Positions 11,564 through 24,443 of a DNA stretch of 64,000 nucleotides are shown here, piece after piece (position 1 is the first letter of the stretch; each line of letters begins with the position of its first letter). Below the pieces are notes generated by a model. The model saw nothing but the letters and a program-made list of their open reading frames with translations. It did no database searches and was not told where the DNA came from. This DNA is from Vicia villosa (Eukaryota > Streptophyta > Magnoliopsida > Fabales > Fabaceae): contig NC_081185.1 in assembly GCF_029867415.1 (NCBI RefSeq), positions 43,966,766 to 44,030,765 on the forward strand, written 5' to 3'. Position numbers and translations under genes: made by a program.

Positions 11564-12389
11564 TCTTACTCATCAGAATTCAAGTATGCACAATGAATCT
11601 TATTATCTAACGTAATCTAGCACAGTGGAAAAAGATCAATTTTTATTTGTGAGTAAGAAAACAAAGAGGGGTTTTGGTTTCAAGAGAAGGGTGTGTGAAA
11701 AATAATAGTGACATATGCTTACAGATTTGTGGTTTGCAGTGGCGGAATGGTCATAGAAAGCGGTGTGAGAGCAAGAGAGGATTGCATCGGAAAACGGTTT
11801 GTGTCGGGATCGGGATCGGCGACTTCTGTAAAACGTTTAATTCATACTATCAATAAAAATGTTTTTGACAAAACAAGTTTTTAACTCTTAATTCTAAACC
11901 ATGTTTAATTCATACTATCAATAAAAATGTTTTTTTTCTTCTTTTTGATAATTGTGCTTTAATTTGTAGAACTGCTCCCTTCTCTATTATTGTGAGGAAA
12001 AAAATTAATATTTTATCCAAATTTGATAATTGTGCTTGAAAGCTTGAACTATGGTGACAAAGTCTCTTTTTAACCAAATGTTATTCTAACCCTTCTCATT
12101 TTTTAACTTTATTGCATTAGAGAGATTGGCAGAGGGAATTAGTGAGAGTAAAAAAACAAGCAAAAACATCAACAACAAAAATTTATCATCATGATTTTTT
12201 GCGATACCACCACAAGCAGAGAGTCAGATATTGCTTAATGATGCTCTATCACCATTGATCTTAATCCAACCACGAGGAGGCGACTTCTAAATCACCTCAA
12301 GAATTTGAGGGGCTTTAGGCGGCCTTAAACTGACTTTGAGGAATTTCATAAACACAAAATCTTGGATATTAACATAGGAAGTCGCTTTA
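11564..12389. other. Upstream region of the G3Pp-like gene, no further gene
   Basis: This holds the 5' flank of the minus-strand transporter gene. A 32-bp direct repeat (GTTTAATTCATACTATCAAT...) occurs at 11835-11866 and 11903-11934. From about 12130 onward there are runs such as GGCGACTTCTAAATCACCTC that recur in altered form near 12380, but no protein or RNA gene is recognised. Promoter elements could not be assigned with confidence. Confidence 0.5.
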
Positions 12390-13246
12390 GAATTGTTTCC
12401 GGTCAATGAGCAAGCCGACAGAACCAAGAACAATGTTACGAGCAGCCCATAAGGCATTGAAGATATGAATAATTGTTATATTGAGCACCAACATACATTA
12501 ATTAGACCGAGAAATATTGTAAACCAACAAAGAAATATCATCTCCTATGTACGCGGTACTGCGATGCACCAGATGCCTCACTGACAATCCTCTCAACTAA
12601 AGAAACCGCTTAAGGACCGCACGTCTCGATAATCCCTATATCCAACGCCTCCTTCCCAAGTAGGCAGATTCACTGACAAATAAGCAATAGATCAATGGCA
12701 TGGTCATCCTCGACCTGCTCGTTCTTGAAGAGCTCCTCGTGAGTTGGCCTAGGTGGACGTCCATGACCATCTGGTGTCATGAGAGGGTGTGACACGTTAA
12801 AGAACCATGTCATGTAACCCTAGACACAATGTCAACTGTGGAAAACCAACATCATCCAATACTCCTGTGGCACAAAATTATTCTCCCAATATTGGAAGAC
12901 GCCATCGAGATCCCGTTGTACCACGGTGTTGGGAGCAGCCTGAAAAGAAGATTTAGGAATCATCTGCACATAGCCAAATTGACGGATACACCATTATGGA
13001 AGATACCTGACTATAATGTTGGACCCACATGCTATCCACCCCGAGTATAATGAGATGGGATCGAATAGGACAACCTCCATGTAATCCTCAAACAACATTC
13101 AGTTGATGTCATCATGGTTGGTGCGATCAAGATACACCCAGTACAACACCACTTTATGGTTCTCTTTGTGGAGAAGATACTTGGCACCTGATCGATCACC
13201 AATTCTACATATTTTTCGTCAATTATTTGGTAAAAATATCTCATTC
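12390..13246 (-). pseudogene. PMD pseudogene fragment, minus strand, cut by an Athila-like LTR
   Basis: Reading leftward from 13246, the translation contains the C-terminal half of a PMD: a DDIN-Trp(stop)-MLFEDYMEVV segment, then FDPISLYSGWIACGSNIIVR and IRQFGYVQMIP (about 13120-12960), followed by HGRPPRPTHEEL near 12760-12725. Several codons that are Trp or Gln/Arg in the family read as stops, so it is a relic. It ends exactly where the LTR of the element starting at 13247 begins, so its N-terminal half was split off by that insertion and should lie beyond the nested block, outside the window. Confidence 0.65.
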
Positions 13247-14572
13247 TGATAACACTATGGTTTAGCTTTTTATCGTTTTGTCTAAGTTATTTCATATTTT
13301 TCATTGTCTTACTTGGTTGATTTTTATTATAATTAGATGCTTTTGAAACCTTGGTTTGGTAGTGTTTTATGATTTCAGATGCGAGAGAAAAGTTCCAAAA
13401 GAATTAGCACAAGAGCGGAAAAATCATGGCACTCTAGAAATTGTGAAAAAAAAAGGAAGAAATTATGCAAGCCACAAAAGGACACGGGCACCCGTGTCAA
13501 TTGACACGCCCGTGTCAATTTGGCTGGGCAAAAAGAAGCAAGAAGCATGAGGGGCAGAAGCTAACACGGGCGCCCGTGTCAAATGACATGGCCGTGTCAG
13601 CAATTACGCACAGATTTTCATCTTTTCTAGTTTTTGCAATTTTTGACTCATTAAGAGCGTTTTTGACATTCTGCATCACTAAAGAACAACCTAACACTAT
13701 TTAGACCTAGTTTTTGAAAGGCATTAGGGTTATCTTTGATTTTTTTTGAAGTTCTATTTTCACGTGAAAGAGGAGGAAGCAAGAGTTTGGGAGAAGGGGA
13801 TCTTCAAGAGCAATAGCAATTGGAGATCAACGAAATCCATAATTTTTGTAATGTTTATCATCTCTTTTATTATCTCTTCAGATATTATGAGTAGCTAAAC
13901 CCCCCAATGCTAGGGGGTGTCCCTAATTTCAATTGTAATGACAATTTGTTCTTATTATCAGTAATTTCATGGCTTTTGCATTATCATCTTTTTATATAAT
14001 ATTCTTAACGCAAACCTGTATTGGAAAATAGGGTTTTGATTTATGGTTAACTTTAGGTCAGAAAAACCATCGTTAACGCTTTTATATAAAAATACTTAAT
14101 TAATATCATCAAGGAATTGAGATATTAATTTGTAACTGTATAACTTCTGATAAAACAAAGGACTTGGTACTCTCTCCATACAACTAAGGAATTTGGGTAT
14201 AAAGAGAATAACAAATGGTTTTCTTTAAAGGAATTTTGGAAAACAACTCTCAAAGACGGTGATGATATGATTTAGGATTGATCTGGCTAATATTAAGATT
14301 ATTGTTATTACATTCGATTTCACACACCTATCCCTAGCATTATTCTAATCTTTGTGAAATACACATTATTTAATTAGTGAGTATTTTGATTCGTATATTA
14401 TAATTTTGCAAACAACATTGAAACAAACCAAGGAGTTTTTGTTCAATTGAATTTATTGAAGCACTTAAGTTTTTGTGCAGTCCTCAAGAGATCGATACTG
14501 GGGATAACCCCAATTATTACTACATCGAGAAAAAAAGTACACTTTCTATAATTTTCCGATCAAGTTTTTGGC
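13247..14572 (+). repeat. 5' LTR of Athila-like element 1
   Basis: It begins TGATAACAC and ends CCGATCA just before the primer-binding site. It shares with the LTR at 27629-29063 the GC-rich palindromes built on CACGGGCRCCCGTG (13485-13600), a block GGCTAAACCCCCCAATGC..GGGGTGTCCCT (about 13893-13925), and the last 120 bases. The flanking CATTC at 13242-13246 would be one half of the target duplication. Confidence 0.75.
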
Positions 14573-14578
14573 GCCGTT

Positions 14579-14596
14579 GTCGGGGACTGCCAAAAT
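14579..14596 (+). other. Primer-binding site, tRNA-Asp type
   Basis: TGGCGCCGTTGTCGGGGA lies six bases after the LTR. It is complementary, apart from one base, to the 3' end of plant tRNA-Asp including CCA, the primer used by Athila-lineage elements. Confidence 0.85.
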
Positions 14597-14703
14597 ATAA
14601 GTGATTAATAGTTCAATTGAAATTTTGTTGCTCTGCAACCAAAATTTTAGTTTCTGCATTTTTATTTTTATTTTGCTCACAACTAACTATCATCTAATCT
14701 TTT

Positions 14704-15546
14704 TTGCTAGGTAAGGCCTCAGCTAAATTTCTTTTTGACGCAGAACCAGAAAGATCATTACGAGCAAGACTCCGAAAGGCTAGACAAGAAAGACTAGAGG
14801 CAAACGAAGAAATAACCATAGTTTCGGAATCTGAAAACGAAGAAACACAATCTAGTCCTTTTGAGCAGTCAGATTCAGAATCTAAAACTATGGTGGCTGG
14901 TCCACCTCCCGCGGAAAGACTTTTAGGTGATTATGAAGGAGTGAATGCACCACTTGGCCGGATGACAATAGTTAATCAACCAGTCAATGTCGATCACTTT
15001 CAGTTGCACCCCTCAACTATCGGAAAACTCGAAAGAAAACCTTTCTCTGGAAAAATCAATGAAGATGCAAATAAGCATATACAGAGATTTCTGACCATGA
15101 CTACGTCACTAAAAATTGAGGGGCATTCTGAAGAAGCCAAAAAGTTAGTGATGTTTCCATTTACACTATCAGAGGATGTTGAAGAGTGGTTCTGCTCTTT
15201 ACCTGCTGGAAGCATAACAACTTGGCAACAAATGGAGACTACTTTCCTCAACGAGTATTTTCCCGCTTCTGTGTATATCCGCAAGAGGTACAACATAGTT
15301 AATTTCAAATAGAAGGAAGGGAAGTCACTTGGGGACGCTTATAAAAGGTACAAAAGATTGTTGGTTGCATGTCATACACACAATATGGATGCAACTGAAC
15401 AAATGAAAAATTTCGTGAATGGCTTAAGAATCAAGACTAAGCAACTCATCGACAGAGCTGCCGGTGGCTCAACAAATTTTACAACAGCCACTGGTATTAA
15501 GAAGATTATAAAAGCCATTACAGAAAATGAGCACTTGGAGTTATAT
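14704..15546 (+). pseudogene. Athila-like gag, N-terminal part (broken)
   Basis: The translation matches the gag of the element at 29225-31831: an acidic Ser-rich leader, LGDY near 14930, then the retrotransposon-gag core with PFTLSEDVEEWFCSLPAG (about 15160-15210) and NGLRIKTKQLIDRAAGGSTN (about 15420-15475). The start codon of the relative (ATG) reads TTG here, and a Gln codon reads TAG at 15310-15312. The gene is then cut at 15546 by the large LTR element. Gag proteins form the cytoplasmic particle in which reverse transcription takes place. Confidence 0.8.
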
Positions 15547-18153
15547 TGTAACACCCCATACATAATTGACTAGTATATTATGCATGAAATGTTAATAATT
15601 GATATTGAGTACATACAAAAGCCAAGGATACAAGATGATCCATTTAAAATACAACATGAAATAATAATAATAATAATTACAAAACACGTGTCTTCAATGG
15701 ATCTTGCACAGCGGAAAGATGAGATCAGACGAGGTTTTCGAGCCAACACCACTTCCAAGTCTTTAGTCCGAACCTGCTACTGACCAACCACTACCAAACT
15801 GCACCTGAAAAAAATATAAGTTGATTGGGGTGAGATTACTAAATCTCAGTGAGTCCTCCTATCCTATGGGTCCACTCGGTTCTATAGGGTACATGCATCA
15901 ACAAAACCGAATCCACCATGGATCCAGGGTTTATCCTCACATCCGGTACAAGTACGGAGCAAACACATGAATCGTCCACCATAGGAGTCATCGCATCACA
16001 GTACACAAATAGTACAACAAACACGTATGCAGACCCATACCCATGTACGGGGAATCCAGAAGTGGTAACAACCAAACTACCAAGGCTGCACACACACCCT
16101 CGGTGGGTTCACCCATGCCTATTTGTCAAGAGACTTGCACAAGCACCCTGCAAGAGTGATTAAATGGGTTCGCACAAGCCTACTTGGCTGCGAGATGACC
16201 TTGCCTAAGAGGCGACACCGTCCCATTAACCATCTGTACGCACGTGGTGTTAACGGCAAGTGCAACACGCCGTCTCGACGCATGAGCCCATCCGGGTAGG
16301 AACCTAATGATGTAGCCTACATGGCATCACTAGAGATGGTTTACATGTTATGTGTAGGCTTACTTAGCCGCATAACGCCATCATACCGAGCACGCAAGTG
16401 TGTTAACGGCAAGTGAGTAAAACCCCGTACGGAAACTCACGAGCACACTGCAACGGTAGCTCAGGGTGTTAAACATACCAAGAACGCCAATGTATTAACT
16501 GCAAGTGAGACACGCCTCATAGACTCTCACGAGCACATCGCAATGGTAATTGGAAACTAGTCCATATACAATGGTGCCTTACCACCTAGTAGTGGCCCAC
16601 TTCGATTCTAGCATACCACACGCATAACAAGCGTCAATCACACAATACAATCAATCCTGAATGTTTAACCGAAACAACGGGCATTAATATCATTATCACA
16701 CAAAGCATCATGCCACAAACAAGCAACCATCTCAGAACGTCAATCAAACGGACGAATAAACATAATATGATCATCATAAAGCATATCAATATAATGCATT
16801 AATTAATGATCCGCATATTGAGAATCAACACATCCATGATCATAAACAACATTAACATGTTCAAATACAATTTAAACAAGTCTCACCCGACTAAGGAGGC
16901 GTTCGGTTCTCTATTCGGAACGAAACTGCTCTCGAGGGAATTAGTAACGTAAAATCTCGCCCGACGAGGCGCACTAAGTGGGGTTCCAATATTATTAAAT
17001 CAAACATTCTGATTTGGGGACCAATTTTATTAGAAAGTACACGTCGCTAGCTTTCCAACGATATAAAGTTTGCGCAATTCCGATACCCGAGCCGAAAGTT
17101 ACGAATTTCCGAAGTTTGCTGACTTTTCCCCCTGCGCCCAGGGTAACCGATTACCCAAACTCAGTAACCGATTACTGGCACTAAAAACAGCCCAAAATTG
17201 CATTTTTAACAGAGTAATCGGTTACCCAAAGACCCGTAACCAAATACCCTGTAGCAGAATCAATTTTCTGCATTTTAAAACCTCTAAACCAGTCCCAATT
17301 GCCCTATAATCAATTCCAATCATCATGATTCAATTCTAAACGAACTTCCAACATGCAATAGTGATCTAATGTACACATTACATACATAAAACACAATCTA
17401 AGCATTAAAGCAAGCATGCATTACATAAAATCACCAATTAGCAATTAATCACATTTATCACTATGGATTCATAGAGTTATCACTCACACCCAAAACCCCA
17501 ACATGCAATTTCCCACAAATTTTCCCCAAGTCTCTAACTAAGGACTCACCTTGCATCAATGGAGCTTTGGATGATGAACATGTTGCAATTGAGCTCCTAA
17601 CTTGACCAAAATTCCAATCCCAAACTCATCAAACACGCATCCCTCTATTCACACCTTCAGCATAACTGACACAACTTCAAGCTCAGTTTTCTCCTTCAAG
17701 ACATAAGCTATGAATGCAAACCATAGGTTCAAATCGAAGAGAAATTCGTTAGCTTTCTAATGGGACCAGAATCGTTACGATCGGAGTTACGAGTTGAGAG
17801 TTATACCTGATTTAGTGGAGGTTGTACCCTTGTTACGAAAATGGAGTTTGTGAGAGAGAACATAAACTTCTCTTCTTTCTCTCTTCCTTCTTCCACTATC
17901 AAAAACTGATCTACAATCCAAACAATGTCTTAAGCCCATGCAATAGAGTTAAATGTCCATAATGCCCTTCAACTAAGTGGTAATTACCAATATGCCACTT
18001 AGTTGGATTCTAACTAATCCACTTACTTTCTTATGGTCACACTTGGTATATGTATATTACTACTCATCCAAATGGAACAAGACTAATGTATCCTTTAATT
18101 ATCATTTTACCAATTAATGACAATTACCGGTGTCGGAGAGTCGGGGTATTACA
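15547..18153 (-). repeat. 3' LTR of the LARD-like element
   Basis: On the minus strand it runs TGTAATACCCCGACTCTCCG... to ...GGGGTGTTACA. It contains three copies of GTAACCGATTAC or its complement (17143-17154, 17164-17175, 17214-17225) and an AAT trinucleotide run near 15660. The differing length of that run accounts for most of the length difference from the partner LTR. Confidence 0.9.
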
Positions 18154-18168
18154 TTCTCCCCCCCTTAA
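18154..18168 (-). other. Polypurine tract of the LARD-like element
   Basis: On the minus strand AAGGGGGGGAGAA abuts the LTR start TGTAATACCCC. This junction is characteristic of Tekay/Del elements and fixes the orientation as minus. Confidence 0.85.
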
Positions 18169-21100
18169 ATTGAATTCGTCCTCGAATTCTTTCCGGTCAC
18201 CACGGAAACAATGTGTCCAAATCTATATCAACCAGGGGATGAAATGTTCCTTACATTTCTCTTCAGATAACCTCACTACTCTGTCTGAGGGTCATTCCAT
18301 ACGAAGAAACATAATTTGCCAAAACACCTGCGTCCCACTATGCATGGTTAGAACCTTGACTCTCAAGCAACACGTCTATCCAGATACCTCTTCTTGACAC
18401 ACCTGGGAAAAGATCCTTCCAGGGTCCTAGGCCTTCATTGCTCTGCACTGAATCTCCCGAATTTCAGAACCCTAGCAATCCACTCCTGTTGGATATCTGC
18501 TGTTCAAACTCTGCTGTGTTCACCCTTGTCCAACACACGTACTGATTCACTTAGCTCCTTGAATTACTTCCCGTTCGAGAATTTACTGCCACAACGTCAC
18601 TTCTGCGACAACACTTCAAATTATTCTCCACTCAAGTCCATACAATGTCATTAGGTGTTAGCCAAATTCCTTGGTCTTAACTTCCGGTTCCCAAAGTGTT
18701 AGGATGGTTGTCCCAAGCTTGCCTCTACTTATACAACTATTCCTCTTTACTCGATTCTCACCTCAGTCCTAGATGTATCAATCATTACCGCAATCCACGA
18801 TGGTGTAGCCTTCCACAACCATAGCATTGATGCCCAACAACTTTGCATAAGGTTTTTCCCACAAAGGTGGACCTCATCGGTTAACCTGCGACCATTGTCC
18901 AGCTCTTCATGCACGCTCACAGTGCACAAGACATAACCACGAAGAACTTGTGCCAATTGAAATCCTTCACTTACCTTCAGCATTTCGACGGTCTGATACT
19001 CAGTCCAACCCTTGTGACTTGCAAGCTAAACTGATGACCTACGAACATCGGACCGCATGCCATCCACAAAATGTATTCCCAAGCTGGTCCATTGATAACA
19101 CCTCTCGAGTTTATGGTGGATCCTCGAGAGAATGGAATGAACAAAACACTGCTTCGACAATTTCCTTTAGGAAGATACTTTCATCCCAACATAAAAATCC
19201 TACAAATAGTTCGTTCGTTCCTACCTCAAAGTTATCTGATTCTTCCTTGATCCGTTGCACTACTCTGATTCCAACAAGTCACACACCTTGAAATCCTCTG
19301 AGTCACGTTATATCCATAATTCACTTAGTTTCCATTAATACACAATAATTCCTTATCTACAGTTGTCCAAATACAACACGGGCCAGGACTCCATATACAT
19401 CCATCATCGACTACTACTCTTCAAAGTTGCATACTCTCCAAAATCAAGCTTCTACTTACTCTGCCATTCCATATAGTTCATCTACCACAACTTAGGTACA
19501 CGTTTCGATCTCAGGACATTGAAACCCAATACTCACTGACTTAGAGGTTCGTCCTTGTCACTGATTTCCACAGCGTACAACTGCTATGTTTTTCAGTCCA
19601 ACCCATCTTGTTGCTCAACCGGTATATCGAACCCTTCACGATGTACTGCAGCTCATGATAACTCTAGCAGTTTTACACAACTTCTACCCAACCATACACC
19701 TTCATTCTCTTAGCGTAGTATCACCTCTGATAACTCGTGCGACTTACTGATATAACAATCCTCCCATAGCCACACTATATCCACACAATCATCTAATGTC
19801 TGCTCTATCTCTGAATCTGACATTAAACTGACTTCCTCGGCAACTGCATCCTTCATTGCAGTGCTTCCAACGGTCTGAGTGTAGCCACAATGCAAGAAAT
19901 TGCACCTTGCACTTTGCACTTCGAACATCTCTCTTATAAACTCCTTAGCAGTTCTCAAACCAAAATGTCCATGCTTTACCAAGATTAACACTTCTCCACT
20001 CAGAGTATCTGGCAATACCTTACTAGACACATCACACATCGAACTAGTCCGAGACACAATTCGCATATTCCATCACCGGTCGCCAATGATACATGATAGC
20101 CACTCACCATGCTGACCAGGATATCATGACCGCACATGAGTCCCACTCTAGACACTCATGCAAAATTGCCAACTTAACACTTAATGAAACGAGAACGTCT
20201 GCAAGGTATAATCTGACTCTAACTCGCACGAGCACGATCATTCAGAGTCTCTATAAGCATAGTATCAGATCTTGATCCATCACACCATCGCATGTCTAGT
20301 TATTCCTCTACTATCGAGCGCGACGTATGGATCCTTATCCCACATACCTTATAAGAGTCTGGATCTGCGTCTCATGAGTATCACGTCAGAATTCTACCTT
20401 GAGCTTCAGATCACCTTTGTCCCACACATGTCGGAAAAAGATGACTCACGCATCTCTGTGCACGATAGCGATACTGTGGCATTATACCTTTCTGGTAGTA
20501 CCAACATGGTGGTCTAACTCCGAGGCCATGTATTCAGGTAACCTACTTCACTGGCGTATAATGATCCCCACACGTATCATATAGTTGCAATCGACAAGTG
20601 TCTGAACAAGCCTCCAACAGGTGCATCGTTCCTCAAGTCCTTCGAATCACACTCCTCAGGATGCTAAAACCTGAGAGTGCTACACATCAAGGTTACTTAC
20701 TCGGAAAGCCAAAACGCCAAGCACGAAGATTTGAAGTTCAACTTCGGATTACCATGCAGTGCGCGTACCCACTCGTCCCACGCATGCATGAGATTCCAAG
20801 GATAATTCAGTCCAGATAGGAATACTATGGTTCCTAACATTCGACTCAACTGCGATCCTCCTACTGACGTTCCAGATAGATCTTAGTTCTTACTCGCCTG
20901 AACGCCCAACGCCAAGCGTAGTTCTATGGCTTCACTCGGGGTCAGACAAACAACAACTAACAAGAACTTAGGTCACTGCATTTCACGCTTCTACATCATC
21001 TCATATTCCATCTAGCGTAGTTCTATAACTTAAATACAAAATGATAAGAACGGAAATGCATGCCCTCTTCCACCGACAAGGTATTCAAGCTTCGCCAATC

Positions 21101-21798
21101 TTAAGTTACCACACTCATACATTCCACCAACATCTACTAGGTAACTACTCTCGCTTAGGGTACTTCAAGTTGGATCAGGATCTAATACTTCATCCATCCA
21201 ATTACTGTCCGTACCAGCGCAATCATAAAGGTCTAACTCTTCTATCCGCATTTCCAAAGGTCATTCTATCCTATCAGCTCATCAGTCGCACTTAACACCG
21301 GCAGCATCATCAGTACTGAATCCTAATAAATCCTAGCTCAACACCTTCGGAGAATCTCACTTACAAGGCTCCTATTCAATCCCATTTGGATTTTCCTTGC
21401 TATTACCAAGACTTAGAGAAAGCTTCACTTCGTTCAGTCAAAAATCCTGGGGGTTCTAGTTGTCTCCATCCACATCTTGACAGTTCGGGTATCACTATTT
21501 CGCGTCAAACGCTCTCCTTAAGCTTGACGACTCCAATATCCCTTCTACTTACTTCGTCCAATAAATCCAACTTCCATATACAATTCGCCACCCAACCGAT
21601 CCTTTCTACTTGGGTTCACGACACTTACAGGTTTACGAGTCCTCGTGGCGGCTCTGCCGTAATTCTACTGTCTCACACTCAGTCGATGAGTTGATCAAGT
21701 TCAACAACTGAATGAGATATCAGTAAAATCAGGCTGGCAACGCACACTTGAGAGGAGGAAAAGAATTGCTAGTGATGTCTCATGGCTCGGCCGAGAAT

Positions 21799-21816
21799 CG
21801 ACCTGCTCTGATACCA
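21799..21816 (-). other. Primer-binding site, initiator-Met tRNA type
   Basis: On the minus strand TGGTATCAGAGCAGGT follows the LTR after two bases. The first 12 bases are complementary to the 3' end of plant initiator-Met tRNA with CCA. Confidence 0.85.
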
Positions 21817-21818
21817 AC

Positions 21819-24438
21819 TGTAACACCCCATACATAATTGACTAGTATATTATGCATGAAACGTTAATAATTGATATTGAGTACATACAAAAGCCAAGGA
21901 TACAAGATGATCCATTTAAAATACAACATGAAATAATAATAATAATAATAATAATAATAATTACAAAACACGTGTCTTCAATGGATCTTGCACAGCGGAA
22001 AGATGAGATCAGACGAGGTTTTCGAGCCAACACCACTTCCAAGTCTTTAGTCCGAACCTGCTACTGACCAATCACTACCAAACTGCACCTGAAAAAAATA
22101 TAAGTTGATTGGGGTGAGATTACTAAATCTCAGTGAGTCCTCCTATCCTATGGGTCCACTCGGTTCTATAGGGTACATGCATCAATAAAACCGAATCCAC
22201 CATTGATCCAGGGTTTATCCTCACATCCGGTACAAGTACGGAGCAAACACATGAATCGTCCACCATAGGAGTCATCGCATCACAGTACACAAATAGTACA
22301 ACAAACACGTATGCAGACCCATACCCATGTACGGGGAATCCAGAAGTGGTAACAACCAAACTACCAAGGCTGCACACACACCCTCGGTGGGTTCACCCAT
22401 GCCTATTTGTCAAGAGACTTGCACAAGCACCCTGCAAGAGTGATTAAATGGGTTCGCACAAGCCTACTTGGCTGCGAGATGACCTTGCCTAAGAGGCGAC
22501 ACCGTCCCATTAACCATATGTACGCACGTGGTGTTAACGGCAAGTGCAACACGGCGTCTCGACGCATGAGCCCATCCGGGTTGGAACCTAATGGTGTAGC
22601 CTACATGGCATCACTAGAGATGGTTTACCTGTTATGTGTAGGCTTACTTAGCCGCATAACGCCATCATACCGAGCACGCAAGTGTGTTAACGGCAAGTGA
22701 GTAAAATCCCGTACGGAAACTCACGAGCACACTGCAACGGTAGCTCAGGGTCTTAAACATACCAAGAACGCCAATGTGTTAACTGCAAGTGAGACACGCC
22801 TCATAGACTCTCACGAGCACATCGCAATGGTAATTGGAAACTAGTCCATATACAATGGTGCCTTACCACCTAGTAGTGACCCACTTCGATTCTAGCATAC
22901 CACACGCATAAAAAGCGTCAATCACACAATACAATTAATCCCGAATGTTTAACCGAAACAACGGGCATTAATGATCATTATCACACAAAGCATCATGCCA
23001 CAAACAAGCAACCATCTCAGAACGTCAATCGAACGGACGAATAAACATAATATGATCATCATAAAGCATATCAATATAATGCATTAATTAATGATCCGCA
23101 TATTGAGAATCAACACATCCATGATCATAAACAACATTAACATGTTCAAATACAATTTAAACAAGTCTCACCCGACTAAGGAGGCGTTCGGTTCTCTATT
23201 CGGAACGAAACTGCTCTCGGGGGAATTAGTAACGTAAAATCTCGCCCGACGAGGCGCACTAAGTGGGGTTCCAATATTATTAAATCAAACATTCTGATTT
23301 GGGGACCAATTTTATTAGAAAGTACACGTCGCTAGCTTTCCAACAATATAAAGTTTGCGCAATTCCGATACCCGAGCCGAAAGTTACGAATTTCCGAAGT
23401 TTGCCGATTTTTCCCCCTGCACCCAGGGTAACCGATTACCCAAACTCAGTAACCGATTACTGGCACTAAAAACAGTCCAAAATTGCATTTTTAACAGAGT
23501 AATCGGTTACCTAAAGACCCGTAACCGAATACCCTGTAGCAGAATCAATTTTCTGCATTTTAAAAGCTCTAAACCAGTCCCAATTGCCCTATAATCAATT
23601 CCAATCATCATGATTCAATTCTAAACGAATTTCCAACATGCAATAGTGATCTAATGTACACATTACATACATAAAACACAATCTAAGCATTAAAGCAAGC
23701 ATGCATTACATAAAATCACCAATTAGCAATTAATCACATTTATCACTATGTATTCATAGAGTTATCACTCACACCCAAAACCCCAACATGCAATTTCCCA
23801 TAAATTTTCCCCAAGTCTCTAACTAAGGACTCACCTTGCATCAATGGAGCTTTGGATGATGAACATGCTGCAATTGAGCTCCTAACTTGACCAAAATTCC
23901 AACCCCAAACTCATCAAACCCGCATCCCTCTATTCACACCTTCAGCATAACTGACACAACTTCAAGCTCAGTTTTCTCCTTCAAGACATAAGCTATGAAT
24001 GCAAACCGTAGGTGCAAATCGAAGAGAAATTTGTTAGCTTTCTAATGGGACCAGAATCGTTACGATCGGAGTTACGAGTTGAGAGTTATTCCTGATTTAG
24101 TGGAGGCTGTACCCTTGTTACGAAAATGGAGTTTGTGAGAGAGAACATAAACTTCTCTTCTTTCTCTCTTCCTTCTTCCACTATCAAAAACTGATCTACA
24201 ATCCAAACAATGTCTTAAGCCCATGCAATAGAGTTAAATGTCCATAATGCCCTTCAACTAAGTGGTAATTACCAATATGCCACTTAGTTGGATTCTAACT
24301 AATCCACTTACTTTCTTATGGTCACACTTGGTATATGTATATTACTACTCATCCAAATGGAACAAGACTAATGTATCCTTTAATTATCATTTTACCAATT
24401 AATGACAATTACCGGTGTCGGAGAGTCGGGGTATTACA
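21819..24438 (-). repeat. 5' LTR of the LARD-like element
   Basis: Nearly identical to 15547-18153. The GTAACCGATTAC motifs recur at 23428-23439, 23449-23460 and 23499-23510. The AAT run is about 12 bases longer than in the partner. Its right end GGGGTATTACA is followed by the TATAT duplication. Confidence 0.9.
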
Positions 24439-24443
24439 TATAT

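Larger units (their letters stand above)
18154..21818 (-). other. Non-coding interior of the LARD-like element
   Basis: The interior has many short open frames on both strands and none resembles a known domain. The base composition is unusually even for this region, with few AT runs, which suggests decayed former coding sequence. At the minus-strand start, the GTTGGTATCAGAGCAGGTCG just inside 21818 is a primer-binding site for initiator-Met tRNA. At the other end, AAGGGGGGGAGAA (18154-18168) is the polypurine tract. Confidence 0.7.
15547..24438 (-). mobile_element. Large non-coding LTR retrotransposon (LARD-like, Tekay/Del-type ends)
   Basis: Two direct repeats of 2607 and 2620 bp flank a 3.7-kb interior, and the whole is bracketed by TATAT at 15542-15546 and 24439-24443. 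It lies in gag of Athila-like element 1, whose frame resumes after it. Orientation is minus, from the polypurine tract next to 18153 and the tRNA-iMet-like primer site next to 21819. No gag, protease, reverse transcriptase or integrase is recognised in either strand of the interior, so it must have relied on another element's proteins. The only coding trace is FEDEFNLRGGE before the polypurine tract, the usual C-terminal tail of Tekay/Del polyproteins. Hand-counted LTR difference is about 39 sites (1.5%). Confidence 0.85.

Noticed and set aside
15839..16163. Frames of about 80 codons repeated at 22123-22377 and nearby
   Set aside because: They are duplicated only because they lie in the two LTRs of one element.
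18154..21818. Several 60-118-codon frames in the LARD-like interior
   Set aside because: None has a recognisable domain, they occur equally on both strands, and none is long enough for this region.
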